DNA of 64,000 bases, taken from Endozoicomonas sp. Mp262. Its GTDB lineage: Bacteria; Pseudomonadota; Gammaproteobacteria; Pseudomonadales; Endozoicomonadaceae. The stretch lies in contig NZ_CP092489.1 in NCBI RefSeq assembly GCF_025643335.1, forward strand, positions 4,040,501-4,104,500, read 5' to 3'. Below the pieces are notes generated by a model, which was given only the letters and a program-made list of their open reading frames with translations, searched no databases and was not told the DNA's origin. Made by a program: the position numbers and the translations under genes. Below, piece by piece: positions 6,580 through 12,880 of this stretch; the first letter of the stretch is position 1; the number at the start of each line of letters is the position of its first letter.

Positions 6580-8004
6580 TCAAGCAAACACCCCATCACC
6601 AAGATTAATAATGGCATCAAAGTAGTCTTCTTCCATAACGCTGTCAGCGACGGTGTTTGCATGTATTAGTACAGGGTGGAAAGAAACGCCTTTTGCCTTG
6701 GGTAGCCGGGCTATTCTAGTGTCAACTTCCTCAATGACTGATCTGCCAATCTCACCGGCATGTAGCTTGCATTCACACACATAAACCCTGTTTCTGACGT
6801 GTATCAACAGGTCAACCTGACATCCCTTTCGCCTTGTTGTTTGTGTCTGGATATAGGGGCCAGCAAAAGCCACATCTCTTGTTTCAATGTTTAACCTGGC
6901 CAGTATGAAGGCAAGATTGTTGTGAACCAGGTTTTCAAACTGCAAGCCCAGCACAGATGTCAGATTCCGGGGAGGGGCAGGCTGGACAAGGCCTTTGCCT
7001 CTGGTTTTTGCGATGGCCCTGAAATAGAAAGCCGTGTAGTTGTCGCTAAGCCTGAGAACATATTTCTTTCCCACCTTTCGCGACGAGATATCCCAGGTAT
7101 GCTGTCGCCTGAGGAAGCCTACCTCTTCAAGCACCTCTATCGCTTGAGTGTAACGGCCTGAATAGGTCAGACCCATCTTTGCCGACAGGTCTTTTGCCGT
7201 TAACAGTTCTCTTGAGTCACCGATGGCTTCCAGAATGTTTCGATAGAACTTGTTCTCTCTGGAGAATAGGTCGTAAAACATTTTTTCGAACTCATCGTGC
7301 AGAAAACCGCTTTTATCAAAAGCCAGCCTGGAAAGATTGGCTTCTGCTGTCTGGGTAAGATCCAGTTCTTCAAGATACCGTGGAACAGCACCGACGGCAC
7401 TGAGCATTTTAATAAGATCAATGGTGGGTGTTTTCCTGATCCTTGCACCAAAAAACACTGGTAAGTCATTCAGTGCCAACTCCTTCAGGGTGATGGCGAC
7501 GGAAATTCGACCCACAAAGCCTTTGTTCATCAGGATATTGTCTTCTATCCATGATGATAGTGAACCCGACAGAATCACCATAAACGCTTTCTTCCGGGTG
7601 AACTGGTTTTCCCAAAGCTCAAAGAACATGGACATGAATGCCGCGGACTTTGTCGCCAGCCAATTCACTTCATCAATCGCTAAAATGGTGTTTTTTTCAA
7701 TGCACAGGTCACCCATAAATGAAAAAAGTTCCCGCCACGATGCATGGGGTGGCATGTAGGGCAGACCAAACTCCGATTTGACTTGTTCGGCATATTGACG
7801 GCGCTCATCGACATCACTCATTTTTTCTGCCGGGGGCGTCGAAGTGAGGTACCGCAAGACGATATTCTTGCCAAAATTTGGTAGTTCTTTAATCAGCCGG
7901 GTTTTGCCAATTCGCCTGCGTCCCCGAATAACATTGAGAGTACCTTTTGTTCGGCTAAAGCTCTCAATCACCTGTTTTATCTCTTTTTTTCTTCCTGCAA
8001 ACAT
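6580..8004 (-). CDS. AAA+ ATPase with C-terminal DUF234 nuclease-like domain
   Basis: About 474 residues. The N-terminal ATPase half has Walker A (VIRGRRRIGKTRLIKEL), Walker B (TILAIDEVNWL) and a sensor-like VILSGSLSSWIEDNI, in the manner of archaeal-type ATPases (COG1672). A winged-helix segment follows (LTAKDLSAKMGLTYSGRYTQ). The C-terminal DUF234 part has DLLIHVRNRVYVCECKLHAG, resembling the D...E-x-K core of PD-(D/E)xK nucleases. The role is unknown; such proteins are often mobile or defence-associated. ATG at 8004 gives the family start MFAGRKKEIKQ; an in-frame TTG at 8040 is unlikely. Its 3' third is duplicated at 4402-4883. Confidence 0.82.
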   Translation of the reverse strand: MFAGRKKEIKQVIESFSRTKGTLNVIRGRRRIGKTRLIKELPNFGKNIVLRYLTSTPPAEKMSDVDERRQYAEQVKSEFGLPYMPPHASWRELFSFMGDLCIEKNTILAIDEVNWLATKSAAFMSMFFELWENQFTRKKAFMVILSGSLSSWIEDNILMNKGFVGRISVAITLKELALNDLPVFFGARIRKTPTIDLIKMLSAVGAVPRYLEELDLTQTAEANLSRLAFDKSGFLHDEFEKMFYDLFSRENKFYRNILEAIGDSRELLTAKDLSAKMGLTYSGRYTQAIEVLEEVGFLRRQHTWDISSRKVGKKYVLRLSDNYTAFYFRAIAKTRGKGLVQPAPPRNLTSVLGLQFENLVHNNLAFILARLNIETRDVAFAGPYIQTQTTRRKGCQVDLLIHVRNRVYVCECKLHAGEIGRSVIEEVDTRIARLPKAKGVSFHPVLIHANTVADSVMEEDYFDAIINLGDGVFA

Positions 8005-8024
8005 AGCATGCCAGCTTCTTTTTA

Positions 8025-8118
8025 CTATACATACTTTCAATATTAGCAGGTTTTATGTATAGCAGGTAACAAGCTTCATACTATACATATTTTTGATTAT
8101 GGTAGATTTTATGTATAG
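8025..8118 (-). promoter_or_regulatory. Tandem CTATACAT/ATGTATAG inverted pairs before the ATPase gene
   Basis: CTATACAT at 8025-8032 pairs with ATGTATAG at 8055-8062, and the arrangement repeats exactly 56 bases on (8081-8088 and 8111-8118). Both units are 38 bp long with perfect 8-bp arms. They lie 20 to 115 bases upstream of the ATPase start, where a promoter and an operator would be. Function as an operator is inferred from position and symmetry. Confidence 0.5.
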
Positions 8119-8129
8119 GTGAAAATCGG

Positions 8130-8161
8130 AAAACTGGGGTCATATATAGTCCGCCCCGCGA
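8130..8161 (+). repeat. Motif copy AAAACTGGGGTC plus shared tail
   Basis: AAAACTGGGGTC (8130-8141) followed by ATATATAGTCCGCCCCGC, the same 30 bases as at 3543-3572. After that the two loci diverge, so both share a fixed left end and a break at about the same point. Confidence 0.7.
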
Positions 8162-8450
8162 TGCAAGGAAAAGTTTTCACAATGACAGTTAAAGAGTAAT
8201 GCTTCCATATATCCGGCCTTGGGGTGAGGTCACAATCGCCTCTGGCCCTGATGGAATCCGCTCACTCCCACCTCATCAAGTCTTCGGCCTCTATGGGCCC
8301 TGACCCCGAACAGGTTCAAGGGAGTGCAGGTCTTACCTTTTATGCCATCATTTGAACTTTATCCACGCAACTCGTTGCAGATTTACATCATCAATCGTTT
8401 TGGCTTTCTTACCTAACGATAAATGGTTACTTGTTTGCTCTCAGCATTTT
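8162..8450. other. Gene-free stretch beside the IS110 remnant
   Basis: No convincing coding frame. It contains CCTGACCCCGAACAGGTTCA around 8309 and a small hairpin, CAGCAT/ATGCTG, at 8442-8457 next to the transposase end. It may be the flank or a subterminal part of the decayed IS110-type element. Confidence 0.4.
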
Positions 8451-8600
8451 TCATGCTGCGGCCTTGTACGGCTCTTTTTTGCTTAACACAGCCCAGGCTA
8501 TACGGGCATTTTTATTGGCAACAGCGACCGCTGATATATTTTTACCCCGACGCTTATCCAGGGCGCTTATCCACTGATTGCGGCGGTCATCATGTTTGTC
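8451..8600 (-). pseudogene. IS110-family transposase, C-terminal remnant
   Basis: Only about 49 codons remain: RRNQWISALDKRRGKNISA then VAVANKNARIAWAVLSKKE, ending at the stop at 8451. The segment VA-ANKNARIAWA is the conserved C-terminal signature of IS110/IS1111 DEDD transposases, whose full length is 310-340 residues. Upstream of 8600 the sequence turns into the dispersed motif (AAAAACCGGGGGCAGGTC, 8609-8626), so the rest of the element has been lost at a motif boundary. Confidence 0.75.
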
Positions 8601-8608
8601 AGCAACCC

Positions 8609-8640
8609 AAAAACCGGGGGCAGGTCTTTCATCGTGCACT
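8609..8640 (+). repeat. Variant motif copy AAAAACCGGGGGCAGGTC
   Basis: AAAAACCGGGGGCAGGTCTT then TCATCGTGCACT. The same TCTTTCATCGTGCA tail follows the motif at 5649-5662, and a shorter relative, GTCAGGCCTTTCATAGTGC, lies at 8988-9006. This is a second sub-type of the repeat. Confidence 0.6.
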
Positions 8641-8694
8641 TCAGGCCTAATGACCTACTTTTCTAATTTCTGAATAAATATAAAAGTGGCACCA

Positions 8695-8880
8695 ATGAAT
8701 AAGAAACAACGTGAAAGAATGGCTATGCTTAGCTGCGATCTTGTGAAGCTTCCTTTGGGTGGGGCTGCTTTATACCCAGTTTTTCAGGAAAACATGATTG
8801 CTGCTATTGTCTTCTTTGGTCTGGCCACCTCATTGGCCCTTGTCTATCTAGCTTTGCTTCTGGAGTCTGACCATGATTGA
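8695..8880 (+). CDS. Small two-helix membrane protein
   Basis: 61 residues: a charged N-terminus (NKKQRERMAML), a glycine-containing helix (LPLGGAALYPVF) and a strong membrane helix (MIAAIVFFGLATSLALVYLA) with an acidic tail. I do not recognise a family with certainty; proteins of this shape occur in gene-cassette arrays and next to toxin genes. The start is ATG 8695 (GTG at 8686 also in frame). The stop overlaps the start of the next small gene, so the two are probably co-translated. It is one of only two plus-strand genes in the toxin region. Confidence 0.5.
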   Translation: MNKKQRERMAMLSCDLVKLPLGGAALYPVFQENMIAAIVFFGLATSLALVYLALLLESDHD

Positions 8881-8980
8881 GATGAACGCTTTCGCCTGGA
8901 CTCTGGCTATTTTCTTTACCACTGTCTGTGCATTGGTGATCTGGGTTAAGTACCTGAACCATAAGGATCATAAAAAATAG
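8873..8980 (+). CDS. 35-residue membrane miniprotein
   Basis: Starts inside the end of the previous gene (ATGATTGA overlap) and reads MIEMNAFAWTLAIFFTTVCA, then LVIWVKYLNHKDHKK and a stop at 8980. One membrane helix with a basic tail. The overlap and shared character suggest a two-component membrane pair, but the function is unknown. It is short enough that chance cannot be excluded; the overlap and hydrophobic pattern are the only support. Confidence 0.45.
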   Translation: MIEMNAFAWTLAIFFTTVCALVIWVKYLNHKDHKK

Positions 8981-9151
8981 CCGGTAGTGTCAGGCCTTTC
9001 ATAGTGCTGCCGATGGTTTTATGGGTTGCCCTGAATAGTCGTCGTTTAACACTCGTTAACATATCTTTGGCTATTGTCTCCTTTGGGCAGGCCATTAAAA
9101 GTCGGAGGAAACGAGGAACCTTTCAACACCTGGCTGAACTGTCAGCTCCAG

Positions 9152-9995
9152 TCAGTACGGCTCAATGCCATGCTCGTTTTGCACCATGAGTTTCAGCAAT
9201 TTGGGGTGAACAAAGAGTTTTTCCTTTCCGGCTGGCTGCTCTTCAAGAACGCCGATACTGCACAATTGTTTTAAATAGAGCGAAGCAGTTTGTCGTTTAA
9301 CAATACCCCGCTGAACGAGGCTGTCTATACGACAGTAAGGCTGGGCAAACAGGGTTTGCAGCAGCTCATAGCTGTATATTTTCGGTAATTGTGTCTGGAT
9401 GTGCCGTTGTGTATCCTCCATAAGCAGACGAATGCCTTCTATTTTTTGTGTCGTCCAGTGGGCAGTATCTTCAATCCCCTTGAGCATGTAGAGCAGCCAG
9501 TTTTCCCAATTCTGTTCCTGAGTGACCTCGGATAGCAAACGGTAATAGTCCGGCTTGTTACGGATGATATGCCGGCTCAGGTATAAAATGGGCAAGCTGA
9601 GAAGCTTTTGCTCAATCAGGTACAGGATGTTAATGATACGCCCCGTTCGGCCATTTCCATCTATAAATGGATGAATGGCCTCAAATTGATAGTGGGCAAT
9701 GGCCATCTTTACCAGTGGATCGGTTTGATCGTCTGCGTGCAGATATGCTTCCCAGTTGCCAAGCAGGTCTCGAATTACGTTTTCCCCAACCGGAGGGGTG
9801 TAAACAACCTCTCCCGTTATTGGGTTGCTAAGCACTGTTCCGGGAATTTTACGAATCAGCATGTCCTGATTTTTTTAACTCCGCAAGGGCCGCTCTCGCA
9901 GTAATACAGGCTTTGAGCACCGGACGGCTTTCCACATCCTCTTCAGGGGGTAACGGGGGAAGCCGGTTATAAGGCTGATCCGATTGCCAGGACAT
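9152..9995 (-). pseudogene. Fic-family protein gene with internal deletion and frameshift
   Basis: The N-terminal Fic_N part is read from ATG 9995: YNRLPPLPPEEDV then RPVLKACITARAALAELKKS. After TTAAAAAAATC (around 9870) that frame stops at 9849. A second frame continues from about 9862 with IRKIPGTVLSNPITGEVVY and the catalytic HPFIDGNGRTGR (HxFx[D/E]GNGRxxR), then a winged-helix tail to 9152. Intact relatives have about 100 extra residues at the junction, including the inhibitory helix (S/T-x3-E-G/N). These are missing here. The catalytic part alone (236 codons, ATG at 9862) could be translated by re-initiation and would lack self-inhibition. Confidence 0.8.
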
Positions 9996-10011
9996 GTTTA
10001 GAAAACCCCAA

Positions 10012-10162
10012 TTTATCGACATAAGCTCAGTATATGTCGATCCCATCAACATATCCTGCTTTCATATCGATAAAATTATCTTTTATCGACATTAGCCGCT
10101 ATGTAGGTCGATGCCATCAGCCTACCCATGCCTTCATGTCGACGAAACTTGATTTTATCACC
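10012..10162 (-). repeat. 70-bp tandem repeat with palindromes upstream of fic
   Basis: TTTATCGACAT recurs at 10012 and 10082, and a decayed third copy (TTTATCACCAT) at about 10154, a period of 70-71. Each unit holds an inverted pair: ATCGACAT (10015-10022) with ATGTCGAT (10034-10041), and ATCGACAT (10085) with a gapped GTCGAT (10107). GTCGATCCCATCA and GTCGATGCCATCA also recur one period apart. Position directly before the fic start suggests an operator array; 10163-10330 shows no gene. Confidence 0.6.
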
Positions 10163-10330
10163 ATGAATCAATGTATGGCCCGAAGAGTCCTCGGCAACTG
10201 CTCCTGCGTTTTCTGTATTCGAACCATCCGTAGTCTTCGACGCTGGGAACGAGGTACTTTCTTGTATGAATGGCAGCCATTAGTTAAGGGCAATTGACAC
10301 TATTCTTTCAATACCCTTGTGCTTTCTGAA

Positions 10331-10738
10331 TTAATGCTCAATCCAGTTTTCAACAATCAAGCCAGGCACTCTCTGAAACTCTCTTACATTATCCGTGACA
10401 ATGATCAGTCCCTTACTACGTGCATGTCCAGCAATCAGGTTATCAAAAGGCCCTATTTGTTGTCCTTTATGGAGCCTGTTGCGAATATCAGCACTATGGT
10501 GGGCGGCAGGCTCGTCAAAATCCAATATTTTCAAGCCCGACAAAAGGCAATCAACCTGGTACTGTTTATCGAGCCTTCTGCTCTGTTCTCCTTTTTCAAT
10601 ACCGTATTGGAGTTCTTCTATCGTGATCATCGATACCGCCATTTCACCGGCATGTATGATGAACTTCTGGTGAACTGAAGGTTGTTTTTTCTTGAGTACA
10701 GCGATGCATATATTCGTATCAAGCAGGTATTTGAGCAT
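10331..10738 (-). CDS. vapC: VapC PIN-domain ribonuclease toxin
   Basis: 135 residues, the usual VapC length. Catalytic acids: D7 (KYLLDTNICIAVLK), E41 region (ITIEELQYGIEKG), D in IGPFDNLIAGHAR and the late IIVTDNVREFQRVPGL. The LDTNIC-I start and the F-D-x-LIA motif match the VapC4/MvpA group, which cuts initiator tRNA in the studied cases. The ATG overlaps the vapB stop (TGATG). The toxin looks intact. Confidence 0.88.
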   Translation of the reverse strand: MLKYLLDTNICIAVLKKKQPSVHQKFIIHAGEMAVSMITIEELQYGIEKGEQSRRLDKQYQVDCLLSGLKILDFDEPAAHHSADIRNRLHKGQQIGPFDNLIAGHARSKGLIIVTDNVREFQRVPGLIVENWIEH

Positions 10739-10962
10739 CAGAACCCCTTTCTTTCCTGGTGCTCGGGCTGTTCCCTATCCGGGAAGTCATCCCCCAGAGG
10801 TGGAAGCGCGAAAAAGTAATCCCAGTGATGTTGAGCCGGTGTCAGTATGATCGCCTCCCCCTGTCGGCGGGCAATAACACGCTTTACGTCCTCAGGGAAT
10901 GCTAACTCCTTGGGGATGCGCACTGCCTGAGTTTTATTATTCATGAATACGGTTGTTTCCAT
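10738..10962 (-). CDS. vapB: VapB antitoxin
   Basis: 74 residues. The N-terminal swapped-hairpin DNA-binding domain reads TTVFMNNKTQAVRIPKELAF, the classic VapB start; the C-terminal part (WDYFFALPPLGDDF) is the toxin-binding arm. It lies directly before vapC and behind a large palindrome that is the likely self-repression site. Confidence 0.85.
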   Translation of the reverse strand: METTVFMNNKTQAVRIPKELAFPEDVKRVIARRQGEAIILTPAQHHWDYFFALPPLGDDFPDREQPEHQERKGF

Positions 10963-10963
10963 T

Positions 10964-11006
10964 GGGGCAAACCTGTATATATATACTGTATATACAGGTT
11001 AGCCCC
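10964..11006 (-). promoter_or_regulatory. Palindromic operator before vapBC
   Basis: Arms GGGGCAAACCTGTATA (10964-10979) and TATACAGGTTAGCCCC (10991-11006) are complementary at 15 of 16 positions. The site begins 2 bases upstream of the vapB start codon. VapBC complexes usually bind such palindromes. Confidence 0.65.
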
Positions 11007-11149
11007 AATATCTACTGGAATCAAGAGAAAAGCAGGGTTAAGCTCGCAAAAGGCCGAAAAATACTGTGCCAAAAACCAGGGTAAGACCTTGAAAAACCGG
11101 GAAGTTATTTCGGGACTATTCCTATGGCTATACGACAACTCAATGATGT

Positions 11150-11530
11150 TTATAGATGACTGAACTCATCGAGCTTTGATGCTTTTCGGTCAAAGGTCCA
11201 AGTGGTCTTGCATTGCTTTAGGGCGTTGTGATGACCAATCATTGCGTCGGCAAAGTCATAACCTCTGGCGTAATCATCAATGGCGTTTAAGACAGCCTGT
11301 CGATCATCCGTCATAATACAATGCAGGCATAGAAGATCCCGAAGCTTCTTACATTGCTGGTCGGCTTTGACTTTGTAGAAGTGGCTGAGCACCCAAACGG
11401 TTTCAACCAGTACGATTGGGCTGAGATAAATTTTTGGCAATGCTTTCAACAAGGCTAACGCTTGCTGATATTGTTCAAGATCGTCTCTAACGAGATAACG
11501 AACAAGCACATTAGTATCAATTCCGTCCAT
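11150..11530 (-). CDS. PIN-domain toxin paired with an AbrB-type antitoxin
   Basis: About 126 residues from ATG 11530: DGIDTNVLVRYLVRDD with the first Asp, LSPIVLVETVWVLSHFYKV with the Glu, YARGYDFADAMIGHHNA with the Asp pair, and a late TWTFDRKAS. This is the D-E-D-D pattern of VapC-like PIN nucleases. The start lies inside the antitoxin gene (14-base overlap). An in-frame extension to 11548 is possible but starts before the antitoxin stop without a ribosome site. About 60 bases past the stop is a decayed motif copy, AAAAACCAGGGTAAGACCTT (11071-11090). Confidence 0.83.
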   Translation of the reverse strand: MDGIDTNVLVRYLVRDDLEQYQQALALLKALPKIYLSPIVLVETVWVLSHFYKVKADQQCKKLRDLLCLHCIMTDDRQAVLNAIDDYARGYDFADAMIGHHNALKQCKTTWTFDRKASKLDEFSHL

Positions 11531-11795
11531 TATCATCTGTCTCATCATCTTGCCAAGAGACGGCCGAACCTGTTTTGATGGCTTCTTCCATATCGTCTAA
11601 TGTTGCTTGTTGACCATTCGTGTTGTTGGCAAGGCACCCTGCCAGGGCTTCAATGTCATTGTTCATGGGGACAAGAGTAATGACGCCCTCTTTTTCTTCG
11701 AATAAGACTTTGTCACCCGGATGTATTTGGAATTTCTGTCTCAGGGCGTTGGGTATGGTTACCTGCCCTTTGCTGGTCACTGAGCTGGTAGACAT
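11517..11795 (-). CDS. AbrB/MazE-family antitoxin
   Basis: 92 residues. Residues 3-45 are a swapped-hairpin AbrB domain: SVTSKGQVTIPNALRQKFQI then PGDKVLFEEKEGVITL. The acidic C-terminus (QDDETDDNGRN) would occupy the PIN active site. Overlap with the PIN gene and a perfect palindrome upstream are typical of a self-regulated toxin-antitoxin pair. Confidence 0.85.
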   Translation of the reverse strand: MSTSSVTSKGQVTIPNALRQKFQIHPGDKVLFEEKEGVITLVPMNNDIEALAGCLANNTNGQQATLDDMEEAIKTGSAVSWQDDETDDNGRN

Positions 11796-11821
11796 GGCTG
11801 ATTTCTCGTAAAAAGAAAGTA

Positions 11822-11840
11822 GTATTACTTAAGGTAATAC
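11822..11840 (-). promoter_or_regulatory. Perfect palindrome before the AbrB/PIN pair
   Basis: GTATTAC TTAAG GTAATAC, 27 bases upstream of the antitoxin start. Probable operator for the antitoxin. Confidence 0.6.
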
Positions 11841-11868
11841 CCCTTATCCGCTCTGTCAAAAAAACCGA

Positions 11869-11880
11869 AAAACCGGGGTC
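11869..11880 (+). repeat. Rightmost clear copy of the end motif
   Basis: AAAACCGGGGTC, followed by AAAAACCGCAATTTTTGCATG. It lies upstream of the AbrB/PIN pair and marks the right limit of the region in which the motif was found. Confidence 0.55.
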
Positions 11881-12043
11881 AAAAACCGCAATTTTTGCAT
11901 GGAACCATACCGTGTGATCTGATCCACCTCTAAAAGTGATTTTACTCACTTAGCGAGGTGTCAAAAAGTAGTGCCTCAGATCAGTGGTTTACCAAGATTT
12001 AATTATAATCGCTTTGTACTGACAATACTCAATAGGCCAATAA

Positions 12044-12583
12044 ATGAAAGTATTTTTTTGCAGTTTATTCATAACCATTTTCTGTAATATATGTGAAGCT
12101 ACAATCCAAAAAATAGATAATTATAATTTTCGATATGAGTCGTTTTCACTATTTGGTCATTTGACAATAAAACAGGATATAAATTTATCCAGATTTATCA
12201 ATCTGGAAATACTAACAAAAAGAATTACGTGTCTAGAAAAAACAGGTGAAAAACTAGGTATAGAAGAAGGTGGAGTATTTTCCATGACTCACAACATTGT
12301 AAAAATTGAAGTACTCCATGTTACTACAAATAAGAATATTGAAAAAATAGCTTTTATAGCAACCACTAATGCAGGTGATCATTTTATCTCATATGATTTA
12401 GAATACGATTGTTATGAAGTAAAATTAAATTATGATAGCACATTCAACTCGGTATATAGAAATGGTAATAAAGCATCAGTTAGAGTTAACTTAAAGGTTC
12501 AACCTGACATGATCAATAATCAAGAAATCTCTTGTCCATATTTCAAGGGCAGGTTTTCAGTGACCGAAATACATCACTTTTAA
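12044..12583 (+). CDS. Exported hypothetical protein
   Basis: 179 residues with a signal peptide (MKVFFCSLFITIFCNICEA, cleavage probably after Ala). The mature part is strand-rich and AT-coded, with three Cys (about residues 60, 126 and 168) that might form disulfides. No family recognised. It is the only plus-strand gene between the two halves of the polysaccharide locus and is lower in GC than both neighbours, which points to acquisition. The ATG lies 7 bases after a weak AATAGG ribosome site. Confidence 0.6.
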   Translation: MKVFFCSLFITIFCNICEATIQKIDNYNFRYESFSLFGHLTIKQDINLSRFINLEILTKRITCLEKTGEKLGIEEGGVFSMTHNIVKIEVLHVTTNKNIEKIAFIATTNAGDHFISYDLEYDCYEVKLNYDSTFNSVYRNGNKASVRVNLKVQPDMINNQEISCPYFKGRFSVTEIHHF

Positions 12584-12797
12584 CTTCCCTAGATGAGTTA
12601 TTATGCGGGTCGAGAAATTCACTTCCTGTGATATGGAACCTGTACTCTCCTTGTATAGGATGACAATAGATAAGGTTCAGGCTTTCACAAATATCTCCCG
12701 ACATTTTTTTAAATTCAGGCACGCTACCGCCCTTCAACTTTGGTGCTTGTTGAATAACCTTTTTAAAGTCGTAATGGTTTTAAATCTATTTTTTATT

Positions 12798-12866
12798 CAC
12801 CACAGAGACACGGAAATTAATTTTTTATTTTATATTCAAAAACTCCGTGCCTTTGTGCCTCCGTGG
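12798..12866. repeat. Intergenic inverted repeat (CACAGAGACACGGA type)
   Basis: CACCACAGAGACACGGA at 12798-12814 faces CCGTGCCTTTGTGCCTCCGT at 12845-12864 across an AT-rich spacer. A related sequence (AACAGAGACACAGAG) is at 33335-33349. Repeats of this wording are common in proteobacterial spacers; here it sits just past the Wzc gene and may serve as a terminator. Nothing else is seen in 12584-12880. Confidence 0.5.
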
Positions 12867-12880
12867 TTACTCCAAAGGCT

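Noticed and set aside
10034-10297. Plus-strand frame of 87 codons across the 70-bp repeats
   Set aside because: It is produced by the tandem repeat sequence (repeated STYPAFISIKL-like wording) and has no ribosome site.
3500-11890. CRISPR array or attC-type integron array
   Set aside because: Repeats are irregularly spaced, differ in length and sit beside genes; no cas genes, no integrase and no clear attC core sites were found.
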